Origin: Talinum fruticosum
Taxonomy: Eukaryota; Streptophyta; Magnoliopsida; Caryophyllales; Talinaceae
NCBI GenBank assembly: GCA_021018815.1
Contig: JAITYX010000010.1
Span: 1,488,001 to 1,552,000 of the forward strand
Length of the DNA stretch: 64,000 nucleotides
Direction: 5' to 3'
Shown one piece after another: positions 9,715 to 20,529 of this stretch (positions are counted from its first letter, which is position 1; each line of letters opens with the position of its first letter). The position numbers were made by a program, and so were the translations under genes. The notes under the pieces are model-generated. The model did no database searches and was not told the origin of the DNA. It was given only the letters and a program-made list of their open reading frames with translations.

Positions 9715-11670
9715 AAGTTCTGATCCTTGGTGGATGATCCTATCCCATAAAACCCAAAAACACAAAAAAATAGCCAGCCCCACAAAAAACCAAAAAAGAA
9801 ACCACAAAAAATTTTCTGCCCATTTTTGTTTTACCATCTTGAGCATCATTGAGGATTCGGTTGTGAGAGCTTAAATGGCTGCTTCTAATTTTGAGTTGGT
9901 TAATCTCTTTGTGCCTAAATTTTATGGCCAACAAGATCGATTTTCTAGTTGGCTTATCAAGGTTGAAGAGGCCTTTGAAAATTTGTGATTAGAAGAGCAT
10001 GAGAAGGTTGAGATTGTTGTGTCTAAATTGAGGAGTCATGCCCTCACTTGGTGGAAAGAGTACAAGTTGAGAAGGAAGAAGAAAGGCAAAAAGAAGGTGA
10101 ACACATGGAGAAAGTTGAGAGGAAAATTGTTGAAAAAATTTGGCCCACTTCATTACAAATTTCCTCCCACCAAGAGCAAATCAATCAACAAGGGGAGTCA
10201 TTCTTCCCTTCCTTCTAAACCTTCGGCCACTTCTTTTCCTCCACCATCTCCACCACAAAAACAATGCTCTCCACCACCACAAAGATCCAAACCTTCCCAC
10301 AAAAAGAGCCCCCACCGAAGCCTACTGTCCAGCCAACATTTCCCCCACCAAAACCCATGGCCGCTCCTCTTTTCCTATTCAAAGGAAATTGAGCCCAACT
10401 TTGGTTTGTCTCTAAAGTTTGATGAGTATGTTGAGACTGACTTGGAGGATTGCCAACCAACAAATGATTTTGATTTACCTCTTAAGTTTGATGAGCATGA
10501 TGGAGTTGTTTTGGAAGACACTTCTTTATTTACTAATGAGGTAGAAATCAATGACCCTTCTTCATGTGAAGTTTTGGTTGAGCAAGAGATATTGGGTTTG
10601 TCTAACCCACCTCAAGATGAGCAAATTGTGAGCCATGGTGAACTACTTCCTACCTTTGATGATTATGGCCAAACATGTTTAGAAGTTGAGGAGCATGGAA
10701 GTGTTATCGTTCATTCATTGTCTAGTGAGGTAGAAGAGCCTACTAGCAATGAGAGTTTGATGATTCAAGCTACAAACCACTTCCCTCTATATGACATCCC
10801 ACGGCCCCATGGAGGTATAAGCCATTTTGTTCATCCTTGCTTAAATTCTTTTGGCTTTGTAAAGTTGAGCATTATTGAAAAGTGGAATGTTGCTATGCTT
10901 GTGAGCATTTGTTTTGTTTTTTGGGAATGGCCATTATTGTTTGACAAGAGATTAGCCCATGATGGAGACTCTCATACTTCTCCCAAAAATGCCCACAAAT
11001 TGTCCTTAGACCCTCCCACTTTTACCCTACTCAAAAGAACCCAAGTCCACAAACCAAAAGCCAAAAACCGAACCCCATTTCACCCCCAAACACATTCTGC
11101 CCAGCCCCCATTTCACCTTTTTCCCCATTCTGTCCAGTCCCCACTTTTCCCACAAAATAAACCAATCCCACCTCCCAAAATTTCCCATAGCCCCAAGTCA
11201 GCCCGGAGGTATTTTAGTTGCCAAGGGGTTGATCATTTTGTCATAAAAATCCCACACCGCATGCTTCTTGTTATTCTGGCCGAAAGCAAGCTATCCTATA
11301 TGCATGATGTTGAACATAATTTTTATCTTATGGAGAAGCTTGAAGTGTGGATCAAAGTAGTAGAAAAAGGAAAGCCTCTAAACTTTATTGATGCATTTGC
11401 TATGAGGAGCTCCTTTCCTTTGTATTTGGAGAATTGTGAAGTTGATCTTGAGCATTTAACATTTCTATGTGTTTATGCCAAGAATGTGGAGAGCAAGCTC
11501 TTACTACTACCATTGAAGTTGTGCCATCATTGTAAGCTTGAATATGGAAAAATTGCTTGGTACTCTCGCTACTACATGCTGTCCGAGAGTGATGGTGGCC
11601 TTCAAAAATCAATCCCACCAAATTGTCGCCAAGTTGGAGACTTGCCTTATGAGCACCAAAGGAGGAAAAA

Positions 11671-12906
11671 TGATGGAAAGTGGACAGCCCTTGATCATGG
11701 ACCGAGGACAAGTTATCAAGAGAGATCAAACATGCATGGAAATCAGCCAAAGACACTTGAATTTCTTATTATCATTTTTGATCCCGGAGGATGGGAAGTC
11801 AAGAGTGTGTTCTTTTTATGATTGTTCATAAATAATTATTTACCTAAGAGTCAAGAAGGAGAGCCAAGAAGAATCAGCTAGCAAACCTAAAATCCTCCAT
11901 GTTAGAGCAAGGTGCATTTTGGCCATGACAAAACGTGAAGTAAGGTGTCTTTGCACATAAATAACTTGTATTTGATTCTGGTCGGTCCAAGGTCAATTAC
12001 AACATGCCTAGGCGCCTAAGGGGAGCATCCAAAGCAGCCCACATGAAGAGCATTCTAGAAGAATTAAGGAGGCTTGGCAAAGGGGAAACAAACCATAGCC
12101 ACATGTTCCCTAACCATCAAATACTTGGCTGAAATTTCTCCTAGCTTAACTTGGAGGAGGGGAAAGAATCTTGGCTAATTTTGTTTTGATTTTGCTTTAA
12201 TTTTTAGCTATGTTTCAGCTTTGTAAAATGCCAATGTTAGGCAATATAAATTCAGCAAGCCTAGCTCATGTAAAAACAACTTTGATGAATATATGAACTT
12301 TGAGCTTTGCTCTTTTGAGATGGATTTCTCAACCCTTTGAATTCTCATTGCTGTATCCGAGCCTTGGCAAGCTTGGTGGTGTCCTTTGAGTCTTTACAAT
12401 CCCCGGTGGTGTTTCTGTATCCGGCCAGATTGCAAAGTGCCCCTTGATTCAGCTTGGTGGTGTTTCTGTATCCAAGCCAGAATCCAGGTTCTATCCAGCG
12501 ACTTCCATCAACCATATCTCCCAATCCACGAATCATCTCTTTCCCAAATTTCACACACTTCATCTTACATGAGTTGAGACCATCTCCACCAAATCTCAGC
12601 TTAAACCAAGAAGAACTCCGCCCTCCACCCTTGAAACAAACAAAGAGACTCATCCTGGACAGTCAGCATAGAACCCTGACTTTCAGCTCTGTGTTCAAGG
12701 CTTTCCCGACCTCCAAAAATTCCAATATTTTTACACAACCTTCTTGGCCTAGTTAATAACCATCCTGTCAAATTTCAGCTTCAAATTCATCCATTTGCCC
12801 CTCCTTTCACATTTTCTCCCAGAACCGCACCTGCAGGACCTGTTCTGGCCAGCTTGCTTGTTTGCGGTTTTGCTTATCTTTTTGCTTCCGCTCCCACTAC
12901 ACATCA
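11671..12906 (+). mobile_element. Solo LTR inside the RT-C gag gene
   Basis: The LTR begins TGATGGAAAGTGGACAGCC and ends CCCACTACACATCA, flanked by AAAAA on both sides (11666-11670, 12907-12911). The duplication is a homopolymer and weak alone, but the gag reading frame continues across the join. A three-hairpin array lies at 12357-12484. Confidence 0.9.
12357..12484 (+). other. Three-hairpin leader array in the solo LTR 11671-12906
   Basis: Hairpin 3 has outer stem GATTC/GAATC (12446-12450, 12480-12484) and inner stem GCTTGG/CCAAGC. The RT-C counterparts are GGTTC/GAACC and GCTTGG/CCAGGC, so both strands changed together in the outer stem. Confidence 0.75.
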
Positions 12907-13068
12907 AAAAAGCAATGTGTGAGCCTCACTATGATCCTAGGCTCCATTGGTCATGCTTGTCTCAACTTGAAGAATCACATGGAGAGCACTTGCTAGGATC
13001 TTTTGGTGAACAATCGGTTTTATGTCCAAGCAAGGCATATCTTCCTTAACCGAAAATAAGAGGTAATA

Positions 13069-16000
13069 TGTAACACCCCAAAACACCCCCTGGGAGTATT
13101 ACATCGCCAGAGTTCCTTAAAGGAACTCCCAAGGCTCTTTCTGATGTTGGTTAGGCTGTCTAAACTCAACTTAAAGTAATACTGGTGGCTTTTCCCAAAA
13201 GAAGCTGAGATTCTCTAAAAATATCTGCAGAGTTCCGTTTGTAACATGGACTAACCCATAGGCTTAAAGCCTTACAATCCTGCATAAAAAACATAATAAA
13301 ACTCGACGAGCCACACGCTCGGAGTATACAACTCAACGGCCACACGCCGGAGCTCAACCAATCATGCGGTAAAACTTAAAACAATCTAACTTAAAACAAT
13401 CTATTGGTTACTATACGCTGGTGCAACTATATGCACTAAATTACAAATACAACATTAAGAAATAAACAATGCACATTCTTGGCTTGAATTGCTCAGCACG
13501 CATCAACGAGCAATCAGCAAAGGTCCGAAGCATGCTAAGTGTAGATTATACTTCGAAAGTGTACCTGCAACACTCGGGTGGGGACGGGGCAATTTGTGGG
13601 GGTGAGCAATAATCAACGGGCTCACCGGAGTCTTAAACCCTTAAAATGGAAATTCTTTACACATAATACTCATAATAATGAAATCTGCGAAAACATAATA
13701 ACGTAATAGAAATCTATATACTTTTCACTGAAATCTCTTGCAATGAAAAAGATCAAGACTCTTCAATCACTTAACAACACATAATCACATTCAAGAACAC
13801 TTCTTTTGGGGTTGAATCAACATTCCAGGCCTTCCGAGGACTCGAACTAGCACTTCTTTAATTCGGGCGCGACCCAGACAAAAGGCTCCGGGACCATTCT
13901 TCTAGGAAGTCTCGTGGCGGGCATCCTGTCTCTCCAGGACCCCTATTAGAACCCTTCCCTCGAAGTCTCTAGCTGGGCGTTCTCCGGTTCGAACCCTTCG
14001 GTATGCTAAACGATCCGTAGCCGGTCGATTCAAAACAATTTGCACATATTCACATTCATCACATTCACTTACAGACTTTCTCAAATTGATTTAGTATCAA
14101 GGAAGGCATGACACCACATGTCACCCTTATAAATTCACTTTCTTAAATCAGCTTTGCTTCTTTAAAACATAATCACGTTCGAAAGGCGGTTCTCAAGAAA
14201 TTGCATTCAAGAATCATTCACGTAACATACAAAACTCCTTTCGAAACTATTTTGAGCATCACGTAAAGTAATCACATAGCATGAATAATCACCATTCAAT
14301 GCAAGCACTCATTCTCAACTCTTTTTCAACTAAGTTTTTCTCAATTCATCGAGTTTAGTACAATCGAATCCATTTTCCGGGCCACGAGTAACCACACGTA
14401 CATTATTTAACTCGACGTCCTCACTTTTCACAATTCACTATCTTTACCTCAATCCCTTATATCATGACTTCATTTTATAAACCAACCTCTTTTGCCCTCA
14501 TTCAACCATATATTCTTAAAACTTACCTTACCGAATTTCCTCTATTTCCATTCACTTTTTAATTCAATTCTTTCCCAAAGGCCTTAAACATGACTATGGC
14601 TTAGTTCCACTTTACCGTTCCCAACTTGCTATTTCCCAACCTCAATTTCCCATTTAATATCTCTTGCCTTATTAATCGATTCTTGCTTGCCCATCCTCGG
14701 TTATGTACTCTTACTTACTTTTCATTATTCGATTCCCGATAGCTTTACTTACTTTCACGCTCGGTTCAACCTCGAGGATTTAAGTATACTCCGAATGCAC
14801 TTAACCGCACAATCACCCATTTCTCACTTACATGTCCCGATTGCGCATCACTTATTACGATCCCATATTACTCTTTACACTCCCTTGTTATATCCCGAAT
14901 TAGTACTTGTCTCTTAATGCCGCGAATTCAGTAAATCCCTAAGACTCAATCTGAATATCAATTCCTAACCTATGCCCAAACCATGCGCTCTTATCCCCAA
15001 CCGACCCGATTCTCGACACTACTCACTTGACCCAAGCAACTCGGTGAATTTCCCGATTTCATTTTCAGGCCTTAACAACTCCCGTTCCCTCCACTAACTC
15101 CTAATTCACTTCCAGAGAACTTCCAACTCATTCAAAAGCATACACATTCAATATCATACAATCACAATAAACTCATTTAGTTTTCGAATATACTAATAGT
15201 CTAGAGTATAAGACTACCCACCTGAAATTCTCGGTTTTTAGGGATTGATTTTGAACTCCTTTACTCCCGCCTTCCGGTTTCGGTCTCCGTTTCCGCGAGT
15301 CCTCGCTCGATCGCTCGGTTTTCGCTTCCCTGTTCCGGCTTGCCGTTTCAGCCTCCGCTGACTCTCGGTCCGGGCCTCGGCGCGTTGCTGCCGGCCCTTC
15401 TCCTCGCCGCCGTTAATTTCCCGGTTTCGGCCTCCGGACCCTCCCGCATCTGCCCTGCTTCGGTTCCTTCCTTCCTTCGCCCTCGTTCGGCATCGGTCTC
15501 TCGCTTTCCTCCCTTCACTAGCGTCGCCGGCTGCCGCTTCGGCCTATGGTGGTCATCGGCCACCCCTCGGTTTCCTCGACCCTCACACCGCTCGCCTTCT
15601 CTCTCTCTACGCGCTCGGTCCTCCCTCTTCCCTTCTTCCTTCGCTCGGTTTCTTTTCCTTTTCGCCTTCCCGAGCCTCCGCTTTCCCTTCGCCCACCGGC
15701 TGTTCGCTGCTCAGGCGGCCACCGGCCTCTGCTCCGGCTCCGCGCGTTCTCTCTCTCCCTCACCCTCTATTTCTCGCTTCCTCTTCGCTCGGCCTCCTTT
15801 CCCCGAGCCTTCTTTCCTCTCCTTTCACCTTCCACCGCCTAATTTGGCGGTTCCTGTTCCTAATTGGACCCCCAAATAAGCTTAATCATCTCTTCATAAT
15901 TTAGTGAAAATAATCACCGGGCCCATATACGACGAGTCTATATCTTCTCCTTCCGTCCGCTTACGCGATTGCGTCCTAACTCATTTTAATATGCCGGCCA

Positions 16001-16210
16001 CGACAATTCCTAATCACCCAACAATTTAGCTTAGACGAAAAAGGAAGGCAATCCTTTAATTTAACTTATTCCACCCCAGCCTCCAAAGGGATTCTAACAT
16101 AATATGTTTGATCGTAAATAAAATCAGTCGCTCAACCCCCTAGCTGCGGGGAAAAATGCTTAATAATCCTATGCTTTCCGGCTGATTTCTTTAAAATTTC
16201 GGGCATTACA
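13069..16210 (+). mobile_element. X1: long solo LTR of an unrelated family, inserted in RT-C
   Basis: The segment starts TGTAACACCCC, ends GGGCATTACA and is flanked by TAATA/CAATA (13064-13068, 16211-16215; one mismatch). The minus-strand copy of the empty site in RT-I near 61127-61155 has neither. X2 (20683-23469) is a diverged, oppositely oriented copy. A pyrimidine-rich, GC-rich stretch (15240-15850) gives long open frames on both strands that look fortuitous. Long LTRs starting this way suggest a Tekay/Del-like Ty3/Gypsy origin, which is my inference. No coding domain was recognised. Confidence 0.82.
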
Positions 16211-16215
16211 CAATA

Positions 16216-16319
16216 CCCCTATGATGACAAGAGTTGTGCTTTATTGATCTTGATTTTTCCTCACTTGGAAGATATTGTCCATGCAAATTTGAGGACAAAT
16301 TTTTTCAACAAGGGGAGAA
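16216..16319 (+). other. 3' end of the RT-C internal region with polypurine tract
   Basis: The internal region resumes after X1 and runs to the tract AAGGGGAGAA (16310-16319). It matches the RT-I internal end (61034-61140, minus strand), including the K-F-E-D-K-F-F-like tail, though broken here. Confidence 0.8.
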
Positions 16320-17545
16320 TGATGGACATTTCTATCCATACTTAACTTTCAAGAGTCAAGGGGTCTCTCAAGTTGAAGCATAAAAGGAGTCAAGCTTATT
16401 TTTACACCAAAAACTCCTATGCTAGTCCAAAAGTGCAAGCCAAGCCAAGGATGGAGGAGATTGTTAAAGGCCTTGAGAATTGTCATTTAAAGACAATTAA
16501 CACATAAATAAATGTTGCCAAACGAGTAAAGCAAGATATGCATCAAAGACGGTCCAAAAATACCTAAAGGGTATTTTAGACACATTTTGTTCATGCTGAA
16601 TTTTATGGCCGAAATTGTCATGCTTGGTCAAGATTCAATGGCCGGACCTTCAAGGTTCAAGAAGACATTCTAGAAGCCTCCTAGAATATGATGTGTTGGC
16701 CAAATGGAAATGAGGCTTGGGAAAGGGGAAAACAAGCCACATCCACATGTTCCCAATTTTGCAAATACTTGGCTAGAATTCCTCCTAGCTTAACTTGGAG
16801 GAGGGGAAAGAATCTTGTTAGTCTTCATTATCATTTTACTTTATTTTCCAGCTTAGTTTCAGCTTGTAAAATGCCAATGTGAGGCATTATATATTCAGCT
16901 AGTTAGCTATGTAAAAATCAGACTTGATGAATATATGAACTTTGAGCTTTGCTCTTTTGAGATGGATTTCTCAACCCCTTGAATTCTCATTGCTGTATCC
17001 GAGCCTTGGCAAGCTTGGTGGTGTCCTTTGAGTCCTTACAATCCCCGGTGGTGTTTCTGTATCCGGATAGATTGCAAGGTGCCCCTCGGTTCAGCTTGGT
17101 GGTGTTTCTGTATCCAGGCCAGAACCCAGGAACTATCCAGCGACTTTATCATCCCATATCTCCCAATCCACAAATCCTTTCGTCCCCAAATTTCACCCAC
17201 ACCATCCTACATGGGTTGAGTCCAGTACCACCAAATTTCAGCTCAATCCAAGAAGTATCCCGTCCTCGGCACCAAAAACAAACAAAGGACCTCATCCTGG
17301 ACAGCCGCCCAGCGTGACTTTCTGTTTGGCTTTGGTTCAAGGTGATCCTGACCTTGGATGCTTCCCATATTTTTCCCAGCCCTTCCTAACATCCCAAATA
17401 ACCTTCCCTCCAATTTTTAGCCAAAACCAAGAACATTTGACCCTCCTTTCACCCTTTTCCCCAGACCCGCACCTGCAGACCCTATTCTGTCCGGTTGCAT
17501 TTTCTTGGGTTTTTCCTTCTTTGCTTCCGCTCCCACTACACATCA
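16320..17545 (+). mobile_element. RT-C 3' LTR
   Basis: It runs from TGATGGACATTTC to CCCACTACACATCA and is followed by the CTAAC duplication. The hairpin array is at 16999-17126 and matches the 5' copy. A 4-bp deletion near 17520 separates it from the 5' LTR. Confidence 0.93.
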
Positions 17546-17550
17546 CTAAC

Positions 17551-18117
17551 TAGGTGGTGTTCAAAAGAGTCTTAGGCAAGCTTGGTGGTGATATCTGTAT
17601 CCAAGTGCAAGCCTTGCTAAGCTTGGTGGTGAAATCTGTATCCAAGTGAAGTTAGACTATCCCTTGGTTGTGTGCATCTGTAGTGGATGTTCATAAACAT
17701 TCCCCATATTTATCCCTCACAATTCTGCCCAAACATGTTCCCCTCATCTTCCTTAACCCCTTAACCATCATCCCACAAAAATCCAGCTTCTTTTGAAGCC
17801 ACCATCTTTATTCCGAAACCGACCATCCGTCGTCCGAGCCACTCAGATTCAGTATTCTAAGTCCTCTGTTTTGGTTTTCTGAGTCCGACTTAATACTCAG
17901 TTTCAGTTGTATGAGATAGTCTCGAGTCCCCAATTTTAGTTGTCTAGTTATTCTGAGCCCTCGGCTCTGGTCGTTTGAGTCCGGCTTAGTCCTCGGTTCC
18001 AACTTTCGAGTCGTTCCGAGTCCTTAGAACTAGTTATTGAGTCATTCGACCCACTAAGAACTGTGCATAATTTCACTCTGTTTCAGAATCGGTGTAGCCT
18101 TGCGTTTTGGCACATTA
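17551..18117 (+). mobile_element. RT-B 5' LTR, second part
   Basis: It contains two hairpins with variant loops: CTTGG/CCAAG around TGGTGATATCTGTAT and CTTGG/CCAAG around TGGTGAAATCTGTAT, the latter with outer stem CTAA/TTAG. It ends GGCACATTA where the 3' copy ends GGCACATCA. Confidence 0.88.
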
Positions 18118-18121
18118 GTTT

Positions 18122-18133
18122 TGGTATCAAAGC
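18122..18133 (+). other. Primer-binding site, RT-B
   Basis: TGGTATCAAAGC lies after the 5' LTR and differs from the initiator-Met complement at one base. Confidence 0.82.
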
Positions 18134-18304
18134 TTTGGAGCCTTTCCTAGGCTGAGCTTCCTTATCCCAAACACAACCCTTAAGCCCAAACACATTAGTC
18201 CACAAAAAAAAAAAAAAAACCCAACACAACAAAAAAAGTTCCTGCCCCATTTTTTTTCTTTCACCATCTTGAGCACCACTTTGCATTTGGTTGTGAGAGC
18301 TTAA

Positions 18305-19844
18305 ATGGCCGCTTCTGATTTTAAGTTGGCTAGTCTCCTTGTGCCCAAGTTTTATGGCCAACAAGATCAGTTTTCTAGTTGGTTTATCAAGGTTGAAGAA
18401 GCCCTTGCAAATCTGAGTTTAGAAGAGCATGAGAAGATAGAAATTGTTGTGTCTAAGTTGAGGAGTTGTGCCCTCACTTGGTGGAGAACTTATAAGATGA
18501 GAAGGAAAAAGAAAGACAAAGAGAAAGTGTACACATGGAGAAAGTTGAGAGGTAAGTTGTTGAAAAGGTTTGGTCCACTTACAAATCTCCTCCAACCAAG
18601 ACTAAACCCATCAACAAGGGGAGTCTCTTTTCCCTTCCCTCCAAACCTTCAGCCATCACATCCTTTCCTTCACCAACACCTACTGACCAGCAGCCTTCCT
18701 TCCCACCTCAAAATGCCCCAACTTACCATAAAAAGAGCCACCACATTCCCCCACCGAAACCTACTAACCAGCCCCTCTTTCCCTCACCACAAAACACCAA
18801 ATCTGACCTCCAAAAAGTTACCAACCTCCCTCATTTACCCCTACTGTCCAGCCCTCTTTGCCCCCACAAAAATCCACACCCCTTCTCAAAAGGAGCTTGC
18901 AAATACCCTCACCAAATTCTGGTGGTTGTCCTTCCTCTCCACCACCAAATTTTCCAACCCCACAACCCACAAACCCTTTTGGTCCATTGCAAAACAGCAT
19001 GTTTTCCCTTTGCCAAGGGATGAGTCGCCTTGAGTTGGAGTACCCACAATCAAGCATTGTCTTGGCTGAATGTGAAGAGTTTCATGAGGAGCAAGAAGAA
19101 AATGAGCCACACTTCGACTTGCCTCCAAAGTTTGATGAGTATGATGAGTTACAAAGGCAGAAAAAGGAGCTAGAGGATAACTTAAACATAGTGGAACCTT
19201 TGAGTCCTCAAGTCCCGGTCCACTCACACCCACTTGACTCCCAATGGTATTTACAAGGTAAAAGATTCCAATCAAATTCTAGGTGTCCTATTTCCTTTGG
19301 TAGTGACAAGAATGATCTTGGTGAATTTTGGAGTGATATCATGTTTCTAGATTCTTGTTACTTGTTATTGGATAAACCTTGGTTGTATGATTGGTTAGTC
19401 ATTCCATATGGGTTGTCAAGCACTCCTAGTAGCTACATGAGTTCTATCGACCAAGTTTCTGAGCTCTACATTATACAATCTGTTTTGATGTCTTTTGATG
19501 ATGTCTTGGTTCCTACCAAGGTTCTGGAAAAGCACTTTGATCAATCCACTCAAGTCCTTGCTCTCTTAGGACATGAGGAGTCCGAAATCTTCCACCTACT
19601 TCACCCTTTCTCCAAGCCCTTATTTGAGTTATTTGAGTTGAAGTTTATGTTAAAGATTGATCTAAGGAATGTTGGAAGGCCTCATGAATGCTTTGTTATG
19701 CTCATTGGTTTATTCTATGATTCAAGAATGGAAGTGAAGTTAAGAGGCCAAGTTTATAGGCCATTGATGAAACAAATGTTTCGACCTGTGATGCTAATGA
19801 GAGGTATGAGACATTGTTCCTTGATTATGAAAATCACTTGTTGA
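18305..19844 (+). pseudogene. Gag-like protein with protease vestige, RT-B
   Basis: The ATG at 18305 starts MAASDFKLASLLVPKFYGQQ. The gag core (FIKVEEALANLSLEEHE, ALTWW, WRKLRGKLLKRFGP) is intact. A small deletion near 18585, relative to RT-J, shifts the frame in the proline-rich linker, and the native frame is recovered from about 18858. Acidic FDEYDE repeats follow. Then comes a stretch like the C-terminal half of the aspartic protease (RFQSNSRCPISFG, DSCYLLLDKPWLYDWL), but the catalytic D-G-G-S half is missing. The end, near 19500-19844, has RT-like words (VLEKHFDQSTQVLALL, KIDLRNVGRPHECFVML) that may be a decayed RT scrap. RT-J is the closest relative. Confidence 0.82.
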
Positions 19845-19881
19845 GTGAGCCCCATGTTCGAGCTTATTGTTTGTTTAAAAG

Positions 19882-20056
19882 CTCTTGGCCTTATTTTCTG
19901 AATTGGCCTTGTGTTCCGAGTTGGCCTTGTTCTCTCGAGTTGGCCTTGTTTTCTCGAGTTGGCCCGGTTTTCCGAGTTGGCCTGGTTTTCGAGCTGGCCC
20001 GGTATTCCGAGTTGGCCTAGTTTTCTGAGTTGGCCTCATTATTTTTCCGAGTTGGG
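19882..20056 (+). repeat. 18-19 bp minisatellite in RT-B
   Basis: About nine tandem copies of a unit like TTGGCCTTGTTTTCTCGAG, with variants at the CTTG and TCTC positions. The antisense open frame across it (K-A-N-S-E and R-P-T-R repeats) is a by-product. RT-J has no comparable array at the matching place. Confidence 0.88.
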
Positions 20057-20272
20057 TAAAAGGGAACTCCTCCACTGAAGATCTTTTTATGATTACTTGG
20101 ATAGCCACATTAGGAAGTTGTTCCAAACTTTCCAAAAAGTTTAATGAGCGAGTTTCGATCCGAGAAAAGTCCTTATTCATGGGGACTTTGATGAGGCTTA
20201 AGAAACATTTTCTCGAGTCCAAGTAAAGAGCAAGCGTCCTACAAGTCTAGCCCCAACAAGCAATGCAAGCAA
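20057..20272 (+). other. RT-B internal DNA without recognisable gene
   Basis: This stretch lies between the minisatellite and the conserved tail. I see only broken frames and no domain. Confidence 0.5.
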
Positions 20273-20529
20273 GTGGTTGATGAACCGGGAAGTCTTGAGT
20301 GGATGCAAGCAAGAAAAGAGTGGCCTCCTTCTTTGGGTTGGCCTAAGCTAATGCCTAGTACTAAGGGTACTAACCAAGAGCTGGAAAGCGCCAGCAACAT
20401 CTTTCAAGTGGTGAAGCAACTCGGAAAGTATGTTCCGTCCAACCATGGTCAGCCTTACCACTCACTCTCCTGTTTTGTTGATGATCATCCGATGAATTTG
20501 AGGGCAAATTCTTTCAAACAGGGAGAGGA
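20273..20529 (+). pseudogene. Conserved C-terminal tail of the RT-B/RT-J protein
   Basis: About 85 codons read PGSLEWMQARKEWPPSLGW through KGTNQELES, SNIF, VKQLGKYV and GQPYHSLSCFVDD to NLRANSFKQGEDDG. RT-J has the same tail with a handful of amino-acid changes. The last part resembles the end of the integrase polyprotein in RT-A (NLRANSSLQGEDDG), so the tail may descend from the pol C-terminus. It runs over the polypurine tract into the LTR. No domain name can be given. Confidence 0.65.

Larger units (their letters stand above)
9874..13049 (+). pseudogene. Gag-like protein of RT-C, split by a solo LTR
   Basis: The chosen ATG at 9874 opens a protein starting MAASNFELVNLFVPKFYGQQ, the same start as RT-B and RT-J. 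The N-terminal 110 residues match the plant Ty3/Gypsy gag core (IKVEEA, ALTWW, WRKLRGKLLKKFGP). A TGA near 9987 replaces a serine codon. From about 10019 the frame stays open to the solo LTR at 11671 and resumes at 12912-13049, ending CPSKAYLP. A proline-rich linker and acidic FDEY/FDEHD repeats follow the core. Next come a protease C-terminal vestige (LLFDKRLAHDGD), a degenerate zinc knuckle (YFSCQGVDHFVIKIP, two of three cysteines lost) and an E-x-C module before LTFLCVYAKNVES. There is no DGGS, RT or integrase. It presumably formed particles with other elements' enzymes. Confidence 0.85.
8469..17545 (+). mobile_element. RT-C: gag-only LTR retrotransposon inserted in the RT-B 5' LTR
   Basis: The LTRs (8469-9698 and 16320-17545) differ by about nine substitutions and a 4-bp indel by eye, so the insertion is young. 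CTAAC is duplicated at 8464-8468 and 17546-17550. The intact target reads GGCTAACTAGGTGGTG near 24471-24490 in the RT-B 3' LTR. The internal region encodes a Gag-like protein only. A solo LTR (11671-12906) and X1 (13069-16210) inserted later. Without these the element would be about 4.7 kb. Confidence 0.95.

Noticed and set aside
13902..14084. Small minus-strand frame in X1
   Set aside because: No homologue in X2 and no recognisable domain; likely chance.
15340..15879. Long open frames on both strands, rich in Ser, Arg, Pro and Leu
   Set aside because: They lie in the low-complexity GC- and pyrimidine-rich part of X1, overlap on several frames and show no domain; the X2 counterpart keeps composition but not protein sequence.
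19875..20222. Minus-strand frame with regular KANSE/RPTR repeats
   Set aside because: It is the antisense translation of the RT-B minisatellite, whose unit length is near a multiple of three.
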